Positions 31,197-40,141 of a stretch of 64,000 nucleotides of DNA are shown piece after piece (the first letter of the stretch is position 1; each line of letters begins with the position of its first letter). The DNA lies in the NCBI GenBank assembly GCA_900128585.1, contig LT642149.1:1-64000 (forward strand), given 5' to 3'. The notes beneath the pieces were generated by a model. The model did not search any database. It was not told the origin of the DNA and saw nothing but the letters and a program-made list of their open reading frames with translations. Source of the stretch: Stramenopiles sp. TOSAG23-3 (Eukaryota; Sar). The position numbers were made by a program, and so were the translations under genes.

Positions 31197-31221
31197 TCGT
31201 AATCGAACCAACGCTGGTATC

Positions 31222-32397
31222 ATGGCTGTCCCGCAGTACGTTGAGCGTAATTTCAGGCTGTATGACGTGTGCCCACGGGTAAACGACATTGTGCGCGATA
31301 AAAACGTTGTGGCAGGTGGTGGTATTGCTGTTAGACGATGTTATTTTTGTGGGGCTATAGGGCATATGGCCTACGAATGTTTTGCTTTTACTGGGAAGAC
31401 TAGGGACGCATTCGTCAAGGAACCTTATAAGTACGGAAAGTTTGGAGAGTGTGGTAAGTGTACTAGCGGCAAGAAATACTCAGACTGCTGTGGAAAGACA
31501 GATGCGGCCCTGGTCCCACCACCTAGAGGTTTCCCAAGGGGGATTCCAAGAGGGGGCCCAAGGGGGATTCCAAGAGGGGGGGCAAGGGGGATTCCAAGAG
31601 GGGGGCCACGGGGCATTCCAAGGGGCGCCCCTCCCCCTCCCAGTCTTCCACCACCACTTCCAGCCGGTGGTTTACAGAAGAAGAAAGTGCTCTCGGAAAA
31701 ACAAAAGAAACGGGCCGCCGAAAAACTAGCGAAAGAGGAACAGCAACGTAAACGGAGGGCCTCGGCAGCATCGGACAACAGCATCGTTGATGAAGACGCT
31801 ATAAAGCAAGCCTTGGGTCGCGAAAAAGTACAGTATGAATTTGTCGTTTGCACAAGGACTGGGGACAAAATCAGGAAGGACCAATGGGAGTCGTACTCCA
31901 ATTCTCTGTCCACCGAAATTAAGCCGTATCTTTTTCTTGGCGGAGAACGGAACGCTGGTAACCACAAGGAGCTAGGATACAGAACCAACTGCGGGTTTGT
32001 TTTAAACTTAGCTTGGGAAGTTGCAAATTTTTTCCCAGGCGAATTTGAGTATTTGAAGATGTTCTTGTCGGATTTCAGCGATAACGCCACGGACCTGTAC
32101 GCACAGCTGGACCAAGCCATAGCATTTGTGGACAGGGCCCGTGCTTCGAACTCTGCCATTCTCGTTCACTGCGTGCAGGGAATATCTAGATCGTCGACAA
32201 TTGTTATCGCTTATCTGATGAAGCGCGAGAATATGACGTTAAAGGATGCGTACGCCCACGTGAAGAACTTAAGACCACTTATTCGACCGAATAAGGGGTT
32301 TCTCACAGCCCTGATAAAATTGGACGAAAAGTTACACGGCTCTTCTAGCATTGTGTTGGAGGAATATTTCCCACCAGACGAAGTTTTTGCCGTGTAA
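31222..32397 (+). CDS. Dual-specificity phosphatase with CCHC zinc knuckle and SEC-C-like motif
   Basis: The first ATG (31222, in a good ATCATGG context) gives 391 residues. Residues 40-53 form a CX2CX4HX4C zinc knuckle (CYFCGAIGHMAYEC), typical of single-stranded nucleic-acid binding. Residues 77-91 (CGKCTSGKKYSDCCG) resemble the SEC-C metal-binding motif. About 101-136 is a tandem Arg-Gly-Ile-Pro-Arg-Gly-Gly repeat, followed by polyproline and a Lys/Glu-rich segment. The C-terminal 230-370 is a dual-specificity phosphatase domain with the active-site loop HCVQGISRSST (nucleophile Cys317, followed by Arg323). The gene converges on the EF-hand gene with 81 bp between stop codons. Phosphatase activity on protein or RNA-linked substrates is inference. 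Confidence 0.88.
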   Translation: MAVPQYVERNFRLYDVCPRVNDIVRDKNVVAGGGIAVRRCYFCGAIGHMAYECFAFTGKTRDAFVKEPYKYGKFGECGKCTSGKKYSDCCGKTDAALVPPPRGFPRGIPRGGPRGIPRGGARGIPRGGPRGIPRGAPPPPSLPPPLPAGGLQKKKVLSEKQKKRAAEKLAKEEQQRKRRASAASDNSIVDEDAIKQALGREKVQYEFVVCTRTGDKIRKDQWESYSNSLSTEIKPYLFLGGERNAGNHKELGYRTNCGFVLNLAWEVANFFPGEFEYLKMFLSDFSDNATDLYAQLDQAIAFVDRARASNSAILVHCVQGISRSSTIVIAYLMKRENMTLKDAYAHVKNLRPLIRPNKGFLTALIKLDEKLHGSSSIVLEEYFPPDEVFAV

Positions 32398-32478
32398 TAT
32401 GGGTATATATATCTAATACTTAAAATGAACAATCAAAGACTTCAAAGCTTTTTAAAAACAAATTTAAGCTTTTTAATA

Positions 32479-35400
32479 TTACTTTTTCTTATACTTCCCA
32501 CCAGCAGCTGCGTGAAAAGCAGCGGCCTTCATGTCCGATTTACTGGGTATAACTTTTGACAATTTCTTTACCGTTTCCAGTTTTTGTTTTGCACTGTGCG
32601 AGGCTCGTTTTTCTTTACCCCGTTTTCTAGCCTCGGCGTTTTGCTTGATTCGTAACTCCTTTGCGTTCTCTTTCTGCTTTCTGTCAAGGTCTTGTCGCAG
32701 TAGCTCCATTTTTTCTTCGGAGTCATCTTCCATTTCTGGCGTTTTTTCTTTGTGCTCTCGCTCCGCTTTTTCTTTCCTCTCTTTATGCTCTACAATCGTT
32801 TTAAACCTTTCCCAGTCTTTGATGTTTTGGGCAACGCTGTAAATTGTTCTTCCAATCCGAAGCATCATGGCAATCGCCCACACGTCTTTCAAGAACTTTA
32901 TGAAAGAAGCTTTGCTGATGTGGGGCTGATCGTTGTGATCTACCAGCGATTCTTCAGTTTCCAACGCCGCCGCTTCAAAAACAGTTTGTCGCAAGCAATG
33001 TTTTCCCGACTCATCCGCAGCCAAACACTCGTGTACTTGGTTTATGGAATACTCGGTCTCAATGTCCCGCCACATATTCTCACTCCCGGACACGACCGAG
33101 CGAAACAGCGCAAAGGAAATGCAAACGTCTTTCTCAACAACTTGGTTTGGAAATCTTTTGAAGACCTCTGTGCACATCTTCTTGTATCGGCCCTCTGCTA
33201 GTTTCCCGTCCATGTAGTTATCGTAGTAAACTACGTAGTTCTTGTCTACGTGCTCCTGGACAATGCTTAAAAAGACAAGGAATTCGGGCTTATTGAGCGT
33301 ACCTTCGTCGTCTAAAATCCCTCTCCTCCGAATTTCTTGTGTTGCAGTGCTTACCACGGTGGCACCCAAAACGTATTTCACCGCCTCACTCTCCAGCAGG
33401 CGCTTGTTTATCAGCTTGTTTTTTTTCATGTTGATTTCAAAATCGCTAAATAGAATGGTTTTCGAGTCCGATTCCAGTTCTTCAAAAACGACTTTGCATA
33501 CGTCGACCAGTTCTTCAAGGTTTTGTTTCTCAATGAACGCACTGAATTCCTTCGGCTTTACCATACGGTCACCATCGAGGTCTATATCATCAAAAAATGT
33601 TGTATCCATGATCTCATGGTCCTCTTGAGTGAATTGAGTGAGTTCTTTTAGTACGGCCGGGACTATTTTTAGTTGGCACGACTTCTTAAATTCTTTCATG
33701 ATATCCTTGCTCTTCATACCCTCAAGAAGCTCTTCGGAGTTTAACTTCCCATCTTTGTCATGATCAATCAAATCGAATATATTTTTAACCACTCTATCCT
33801 TTGTCAGAAACGTTTTTTCGTCGACCGCTTTCAGAACATCCTCTTCTTTCTCCAGCTCTATCTTAGCTTCGTCAGCACATTCTTTGCACAACTTCAACAC
33901 GTTTTCTGCATGTTCGTACATGTCTTTCAACGATATCTCTTTCGTCGTTTCTTCTGGTATGGTTTCTTTCGTAAAGAAATCTTTTTTTCCGTTCGGTAGC
34001 TTGTGTAGGCCAAGGGTCTTCTGCAACCGTTTTTTCACTTTTACATTGGGCGAATCCATTTCGCTCCACAGGTCTTCAAGTCGCTCTACCATCACTTTGT
34101 TCTTCCAGCTCGGTGCGCGCCGCTTCCCACTGCGAGGATCGCGTTTTTCTTCCGCTTCTATGATTTCTAGCATGTGATCGTGAAACGTTTCGCAAAAGAA
34201 GCCAAACCCTGAAATGTCCCTAAAGTCGCACATTTCAATTTCAAGCTCTTCGATATCGATTTCCAGCCATTCGATGGACTTCCGCCACGCTATCTTTGCA
34301 GTTCTCTTTTTCTTGAACGGCTTTTGGTTTTCTCGATTATCCTTAATCTCTTCGCTTAGTGCGTTCACTTTGGTGGCACATGCCTTAACTTCAGTAAGCC
34401 GTTCTTGGCAATGCTTTCTATGAACTGCTAAGGACGTTTGCGCATCGTTCAACATTCGTACGATAGATTCTTTATGCTTCCTTTTTGCTTCATCTGTCTC
34501 TCCCTCTCGAGCAATACCATGCTGATGTTGTGCCGATTTCTTCGCTGATTCTCTATCAACGTTCTTTTTCTTGATTCTTTCGGCTCTAGATTTTTCTTTT
34601 TGGAGGTAAATCTTTTGCTTCGTCTTTTTCGCCAAGTGCTTGTCTTTTAGGGCTTTTGTCTCTTCCTTGATCCTCGCTGTTATTTTTTCTTCTCGGATTC
34701 TCATTTTTTCTTCTTGTTTCTTACGCTTGGCCGCCGTCACTTTCTTCTTCGCCTCGCGTTTTTTTCTGACCTGTGCCTGGGCCATCGCTTTGATTTCTTC
34801 ACTAGAAGCCCGTGGGTCAACCCCGTCATCTGCCCGTTTTTTCTCTATTTGCTTCTTTACTTTCTTAAACCAATCTTCGCTGTCTTTCTGTTTTTTATCC
34901 CTTATGACCTTTTCTTCATCCAGTTTCTTTTGCTTTTCTTTCATTTCCTTTTTCCTCCGCTTTTCCTCCTCTTTTTCTCTTGCCTTTTTGATCTTGGCCA
35001 TCCTCTCCTCAAATTCCAATTTCCTATCCTTCCGTTTCTTTTCTCGGTGGGCCATTATTTTTACGTGCTTGTCCCCGTGTTTGACTCGGAGCATGTGGTT
35101 TTCATCATGCACCGGTGCGTTTGAGCTCTCATAGAACGCTTCCTTTTCTTTCCGTTTTCTTTCAAATTCGATAGAAAGCCGCAAGGACCGGGATTCTTTG
35201 AATGTTATTCTCGCCCTTGCGACCCCAAATTCGATCTCATTGTCTTCGTAAAGCACCCCATAACCGTTGTCATACATTCTCGACCTTCTTGGATATTTGC
35301 TGGTCATATGGTCATCTTCTATGCACATTATCATCATGCGATAAAAACGCCTACGATCATTGCTTTCTGGGTTGACGTCTTCTTCGAACCACCTGAAACC

Positions 35401-36279
35401 CTGCTTTGGTAGTTTCCCGTGCTCCTCCCAAATTTTGTTGCACGTGGTGCATATGGTCCCGGGACCGTCGGGGCCGTTTTTACGTTTTCCAGGCACCATC
35501 ATCCGGGTGCAGTGCTGGCAGCGGCCTTTGTACTCTGATTTGTCGAGGAGCGTCACGTCACTTTCTTCTTTGCCGTGCTGAAGCTTTGGTGGAAGGCCCT
35601 TATCAAAATACACAACTTTTCCACCGCGAACGAAATTGTGCTTAATGTGGCCCATGGACTTTGCGACTTCACAAAATACCTGAACTTTGCTCCCTAGTTC
35701 AAGAGGCGCCCCATCGTGGGGTAATATAGAAAGACACTTGTGTCTAGGAATTGTGGGAGACGACGGCAACCCCATTTCCCCTGTGGCCTCACGTTCAAAC
35801 GATGGGATTGGGGTCTGGACTTTTTTAGATCGCAGTCGATGTTTTCCCCCTGCCAATTGGGCCACGCGATCCCGTAAGTCCTGCAGCGCTCGGTTGTTTT
35901 CGTCAAACTCGGATTTTAGGGACTGAAAAACAGCTTTTTCCTTGCCATCCAGCGCAATGGGCATGTCCGGGCGCCGTCCCATAGGTTCATAGATAGCGGT
36001 GTCCCCTGGGCCAGAGTAACGGGAAATGTTGGGCTGAATATCGCCGTTCTCAGTGAGCACTTTTAACACCTCCGTTTTTGTAGTTTTGAAGCGTTGCACT
36101 TTCTGTCTTAGTTTCTTGGCCTTCTTCGCATGCGCTGCTTGTTTTTCCGGGTTCATGAGTTCATACTTTGTTGCCAGACTCTTCAAATCGTCATTGCGTT
36201 CAAAGGGGAACGTCCGCCTTTGCGTCTGTGGGTCGACCGGGGCGAGGTCAAAGCGCCCCTGAAGCTGATGGAACTCCAT
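32479..36279 (-). CDS. GATA-type zinc finger, coiled-coil and EF-hand protein
   Basis: The first ATG is at 36279 (three codons inside a frame opened by TTG), giving 1266 residues. A GATA-like zinc finger has Cys at 254, 257, 277 and 280, with the characteristic NGPDGPGTIC between the pairs. Residues about 385-640 are an extremely charged Lys/Glu coiled coil. Two EF-hands follow: one near residue 838 (DHDKDGKLNSEE, a canonical calcium loop) and one near 900 (DLDGDRMVKPKE, position 6 Arg instead of Gly). The C-terminus is again Lys-rich and ends in KKK. I know no named family with this combination. Calcium binding is likely. DNA binding by a lone GATA-like finger is uncertain, and a structural or cytoskeletal role is equally possible. 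Confidence 0.8.
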   Translation of the reverse strand: MEFHQLQGRFDLAPVDPQTQRRTFPFERNDDLKSLATKYELMNPEKQAAHAKKAKKLRQKVQRFKTTKTEVLKVLTENGDIQPNISRYSGPGDTAIYEPMGRRPDMPIALDGKEKAVFQSLKSEFDENNRALQDLRDRVAQLAGGKHRLRSKKVQTPIPSFEREATGEMGLPSSPTIPRHKCLSILPHDGAPLELGSKVQVFCEVAKSMGHIKHNFVRGGKVVYFDKGLPPKLQHGKEESDVTLLDKSEYKGRCQHCTRMMVPGKRKNGPDGPGTICTTCNKIWEEHGKLPKQGFRWFEEDVNPESNDRRRFYRMMIMCIEDDHMTSKYPRRSRMYDNGYGVLYEDNEIEFGVARARITFKESRSLRLSIEFERKRKEKEAFYESSNAPVHDENHMLRVKHGDKHVKIMAHREKKRKDRKLEFEERMAKIKKAREKEEEKRRKKEMKEKQKKLDEEKVIRDKKQKDSEDWFKKVKKQIEKKRADDGVDPRASSEEIKAMAQAQVRKKREAKKKVTAAKRKKQEEKMRIREEKITARIKEETKALKDKHLAKKTKQKIYLQKEKSRAERIKKKNVDRESAKKSAQHQHGIAREGETDEAKRKHKESIVRMLNDAQTSLAVHRKHCQERLTEVKACATKVNALSEEIKDNRENQKPFKKKRTAKIAWRKSIEWLEIDIEELEIEMCDFRDISGFGFFCETFHDHMLEIIEAEEKRDPRSGKRRAPSWKNKVMVERLEDLWSEMDSPNVKVKKRLQKTLGLHKLPNGKKDFFTKETIPEETTKEISLKDMYEHAENVLKLCKECADEAKIELEKEEDVLKAVDEKTFLTKDRVVKNIFDLIDHDKDGKLNSEELLEGMKSKDIMKEFKKSCQLKIVPAVLKELTQFTQEDHEIMDTTFFDDIDLDGDRMVKPKEFSAFIEKQNLEELVDVCKVVFEELESDSKTILFSDFEINMKKNKLINKRLLESEAVKYVLGATVVSTATQEIRRRGILDDEGTLNKPEFLVFLSIVQEHVDKNYVVYYDNYMDGKLAEGRYKKMCTEVFKRFPNQVVEKDVCISFALFRSVVSGSENMWRDIETEYSINQVHECLAADESGKHCLRQTVFEAAALETEESLVDHNDQPHISKASFIKFLKDVWAIAMMLRIGRTIYSVAQNIKDWERFKTIVEHKERKEKAEREHKEKTPEMEDDSEEKMELLRQDLDRKQKENAKELRIKQNAEARKRGKEKRASHSAKQKLETVKKLSKVIPSKSDMKAAAFHAAAGGKYKKK

Positions 36280-37402
36280 TTGTTTCAAATTTGCTAGGAC
36301 AACACCTGACTATGAAATTACAAGAGCTAGAAAATAACTCTCCGTCTTTTTGTATTTACCGTTTTTTGACAGTCTAGCCAACTAGTTTGTCTACAATTTC
36401 AACATTCTTTTTATTGTCAAGGACGAACTGAAATGCAACCGAGTACTGGTAATTTTTTCCACGCTTTAGTTCAGTTCCCCCAATGCTATACTAGCAGTAT
36501 GAAAGAGAAGGAGGAATCTCTCATTTCATCATCATCATCAGTTTTTATTACTGTATTTTTATTATTATTATATTTATATTTATTTTTATTATAGCTATAA
36601 TAACAAACAAGGTATAACAGGAATTGGAAAGAGCAAAAAAAATTCTTAAAAATAACGGCAGGAGTAAAAAACATGAAGATAGTATGTATTCAAAATTGGC
36701 TGTTATTATTATTAGTCCTAGTTATACTTATGTACACTAACTATTGTATTACATTCTTCCATTACGCAATATTTCTTTTTGTTCTTTTCTTTCAAGTTCC
36801 TTTCCTTTTCTCCTTCTTCCTTCCTTCGAAGCAAAACAAAAGTACTATTATTAGTATACGTAATATAATTATTAATGTAAAACAATGCAATACACTTTCA
36901 ATAGTATTTATGTATTTTAAAACATTATTTATTATTAATTATTTGCCTATTACTTTTTATATTTTTACCTTTTATAACTACTAAATAAGAGGTATAATTT
37001 TCTATAATTACTTCGATCACCTCAGTCCTCGCTCAGTCTCAGTCCTCAGTCCTCCTCTATCTATATAAAATTATTATTATTATTATTATTAGCTATTTAT
37101 TAAAAAATATTCTTTATTAATAAAATAAATAATCGAAATTGATGATCATTATTATCAATATCAAATCACACACCTCTTATCATATGTTTATACTCATGAA
37201 TGATAAACAAAGAAAAGTTTTGTACTGCCATCGTAAGAAAGGAGGAATGGAGGGGGGAAAACAACGACTTTTGGAATTGATTTTCGTAGGCATTTAAATT
37301 GTTAGCTGTTGTTTAGGACCTGTGAATTTACAACTGAGTTAGTGTTTTGGCCAAGTTAGTGACCAGCAAGGAACAACAACCAGCCATTAGTGAACGAAAA
37401 AT
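36280..37402. other. AT-rich divergent spacer
   Basis: Spacer between the EF-hand protein (-) and PEX19 (+). It includes a CAAAATTGGCTGTTATTATT repeat core near 36691, ATT/ATA runs (37068-37090) and a PEX19 leader that becomes less AT-rich from about 37310. No convincing gene. Confidence 0.45.
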
Positions 37403-38290
37403 ATGGCAGAGGAGGGAGATTTAGACGCAATTTTAGACAATGCGTTGGACGAGTTTACAGATGAGCTAGAAGATGGGGAAGGGGCAGGTGTAGAGGCCGC
37501 AATTTCCAAGGCTGCACGGGAGTCCGCGGCCGCGTCAGAGGCCCTTGACAAAGCGGGGCCTGGTCGAACCGACGTAATTGCTGACGGTATGGCAAAGCTA
37601 ATGGAAGACATGAAAAACCCAGAATTCTCCTCAACTTTGGAGGACACCTTCAAGAAACTGGCCAGCGGTGGGACCCCAGAAAGCCCATCAGACCCCTTTG
37701 CGGCATTGCACCAGGGTGGCAACCCCATGGACAAAAGCGTGGCTTCAACGTTAAAAATGATGTCAGAAGCATCCTCTGATATGGAGGGCATGGACACGGC
37801 GGCAGCGGAATCAATGGGAGAGGACATTATGAAGAAAATGATGGGAGAATTTGAAAAATTAGGGGAGAAGGAAGACTTTCAGGATATTATCGATGGTATG
37901 ATGAGGCAGCTACTATCAAAGGAAGTCATGTATGAACCCATGAGGGACATTACTTTGAAATTTCCGAAATGGCTGGCCGAGAACGAGGATTCCTTGTCAA
38001 AGGACGATTACGAACGTTATGGAAAAATGTACCAATATTTTCAGAAGATTGTTGCTGTCTACGAGAGCGAACCAAATAACTTCCAGCGCTTGATGGAGTT
38101 GATGCAGGACATGCAAGAGTGTGGACAACCCCCGGCTGAAATTGTTAAGGAGTTAGCCCCTGGCCTTGAGTTCGGCCCGAACGGCATGCCTCTCATGGCC
38201 AATATGGGGCCTGGTGTACCCATGCCAGGTATCCCAGGAATGCCTGCGTTTGGGGGAGCAGGTGGGCAAGAAGGCTGCAATGTTATGTAG
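37403..38290 (+). CDS. PEX19: PEX19 peroxisomal membrane-protein import receptor
   Basis: ATG at 37403, 295 residues, normal family length. PEX19 is a farnesylated cytosolic chaperone that binds newly made peroxisomal membrane proteins and docks on PEX3. Seen: an acidic, disordered N-terminus with DLDAILDNALDEF (the PEX3-binding helix region); amphipathic helices in the middle; a conserved helical C-terminal domain containing LSKEVMYEPMRDI and FPKWL; a Gly/Pro/Met-rich tail; and a terminal CaaX box CNVM. All features of a working PEX19 are present. It shows that the organism has peroxisomes built through the PEX3/PEX19 route. Confidence 0.95.
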   Translation: MAEEGDLDAILDNALDEFTDELEDGEGAGVEAAISKAARESAAASEALDKAGPGRTDVIADGMAKLMEDMKNPEFSSTLEDTFKKLASGGTPESPSDPFAALHQGGNPMDKSVASTLKMMSEASSDMEGMDTAAAESMGEDIMKKMMGEFEKLGEKEDFQDIIDGMMRQLLSKEVMYEPMRDITLKFPKWLAENEDSLSKDDYERYGKMYQYFQKIVAVYESEPNNFQRLMELMQDMQECGQPPAEIVKELAPGLEFGPNGMPLMANMGPGVPMPGIPGMPAFGGAGGQEGCNVM

Positions 38291-38514
38291 TTCTGACAGC
38301 TTAGAACACATTAAATTCTACGCACGAAGTAAGGGGATTCTTACTGTGCAAATATTAAGAGTGTAGCAATAATTAACACACTCTTTAATTTTAAAAACAA
38401 TAAGAGAATTAAGTGTCTCTCAAAAAGAATAAAAATATGATGTGAAGCAATTAAGATATGATAAGTCATAAGTATCTTACGTGCATGCTCTTCGTAACTT
38501 ACGCCGTTGACAAT

Positions 38515-39408
38515 TTATTCCTCTTCTTCAGTGGGGTCTATTCGCCATCTCTGACACTGCATAAACGCAACCATCGAAAAACCGTTAGCAAAAATACTGC
38601 GCATCGTCCCTGGGAGCAATCCACGGTAAAACCCCGCGAGCCCTTGGGTTTGGTACAACATGGAAGCCTGACGTAAAACTGACATTTTGCTTCCCTTATT
38701 TGCTTGGACGTGGTTTTTGATCGCTTCGGATGGCCAAATGGTCATCCACGCAATCGTCGCAATGATAGAGCCTTTTAAAAAATCTCCCGTTACTGGCGTG
38801 CCCATAACATCAGGAAAAAAGCGAACGGCATAATCGAAGCCAACTAATGCAGTCGATAGCAGCCCTACCGAACGAAGCCACATTGCCCCAAAGCCATGAT
38901 AGGCATCTCTAACTACAAAATTTGTCGAAGAGCTCAGACTGATTTGACGACGAATTTTCACTACTTCCAGCGGGCACTCGATCAGTGCTCGGATAGTACC
39001 AGCACAGAGGGAGCCTACCAAGACCGACGAACGCAGACCAAATGTTCCAGGAATCGCATCGCCAGCCTCTGGAAACACCTCTTGGCTCTTTGCAAAGCCA
39101 TAACCGTAAGCCGAAAACTGAGCACTGCGAAAAACTGCAGAGCCAACCAGCATCGGAAACATACCACTGTACAACCCGCGGGGACCACTGTCCCTTAAAA
39201 TACTTTTTGCGGCGCCTACCATCGATCTAATATCTAACACTTGCATGCGAGTCTTCACTGTATCAAACGGATGACCGACGAGCACGCTCGTTACCCCAAA
39301 AGTCGCACCGCATAAAAGACCAAAAAATGCCTCACGTTTACTGTCCCCAGAAGAGGCCAACGCCCCGCTTTGGATTCCCCCACCTGGACGTTTACCCTTT
39401 TCTTTCAT
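38515..39408 (-). CDS. Mitochondrial carrier family (SLC25-like) protein
   Basis: ATG at 39408, 297 residues, the standard length for the family. Three tandem repeats are each marked by a PxD/ExxKxR-type signature: PFDTVKTRMQ (47-56), PLEVVKIRRQ (146-155) and PSEAIKNHVQ (226-235, diverged). Six membrane helices are expected in the inner mitochondrial membrane. The N-terminus (about 25 residues) is a polar extension and the C-terminus ends in four Glu. The third signature lacks the usual acidic residue in the PxD position. Substrate cannot be assigned from the sequence alone. Confidence 0.9.
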   Translation of the reverse strand: MKEKGKRPGGGIQSGALASSGDSKREAFFGLLCGATFGVTSVLVGHPFDTVKTRMQVLDIRSMVGAAKSILRDSGPRGLYSGMFPMLVGSAVFRSAQFSAYGYGFAKSQEVFPEAGDAIPGTFGLRSSVLVGSLCAGTIRALIECPLEVVKIRRQISLSSSTNFVVRDAYHGFGAMWLRSVGLLSTALVGFDYAVRFFPDVMGTPVTGDFLKGSIIATIAWMTIWPSEAIKNHVQANKGSKMSVLRQASMLYQTQGLAGFYRGLLPGTMRSIFANGFSMVAFMQCQRWRIDPTEEEE

Positions 39409-40141
39409 ATTTCTAACAACCCGCTCTTTTCCTTTTAAAATCAGATAGAAGCAGAAAGTATTTTTGTTTGTTGTATGTCTTCAACATGCATCATTGTAGG
39501 ACAATGTTTAATCTTTCAACACACAATTTTAATTGTACGCATAGACTCTATAGAAGATTTTTTTATTCAACAAAAATTATTTGCCCACATTTGTAATAGA
39601 GAACGACGAAGATGATTTTTTTTTTTTAGTAAGTATAGTAGTTTTTTTTTTGTTAGTACGCGACATTTGGTTAGAAATTAGGGTACGACCGTAGAGTATA
39701 TTAAAATTAAAAACGTTCTTTTGCAGTTACATTTTGATAAAAAGTAAATCGACGACGACCGCCATACTATCCCGGTATTAATATTTAATAAATTACAACA
39801 TCGCCGAAAGGAAATCTTACGATCATGTATAATTAATACAAGAGAACAGCATTAAAAAAAATGGTGAATCGTTATTTTTTTTGGTGTGTGTTGCTGTTAT
39901 TATTTCGGCAGTAGTAGTATATATAATAATAGTATTAGGTATTTTTTTATTCTTATGTGCCAAGCAAGAATCAACCACCCCGTTTGAAATTGCTTTGGAC
40001 CGAAAAGTTGCTCTTGGCATATGAAGATTTCCCTTTCCCGTCCTAAAATTTTACATACGACGTATATCGTGAAGGAGGTTATTCTGAGAACTTATTCTAC
40101 AAAAGTCGAGGAAAGCAGGCGGTTCCTACTGGTAGAAAAGG
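39409..40141. other. Divergent promoter spacer
   Basis: AT-rich spacer between the carrier (-) and the GAF-domain gene (+). T-runs occur at 39615-39628 and 39641-39652. The stretch 39960-40141 is less AT-rich and is probably the leader of the GAF gene. No gene is seen. Confidence 0.45.

Larger units (their letters stand above)
29952..31221. other. Divergent promoter spacer with microsatellites and a palindrome
   Basis: Spacer between the chromatin protein (-) and the phosphatase (+). It carries two polypurine tracts, a perfect 18-bp-arm palindrome and a (GA)n leader, each listed separately. No coding gene is supported; the Lys-rich frames are microsatellite artefacts. Confidence 0.5.

Noticed and set aside
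36673..36984. ATG-started hydrophobic frame of 103 codons
   Set aside because: Composition is that of the AT-rich spacer, it runs through a copy of the dispersed GGCTGTT repeat, and it resembles no protein family; treated as chance.
37387..37827. 146-codon antisense frame inside PEX19
   Set aside because: Shadow of the well-supported PEX19 coding sequence on the other strand.
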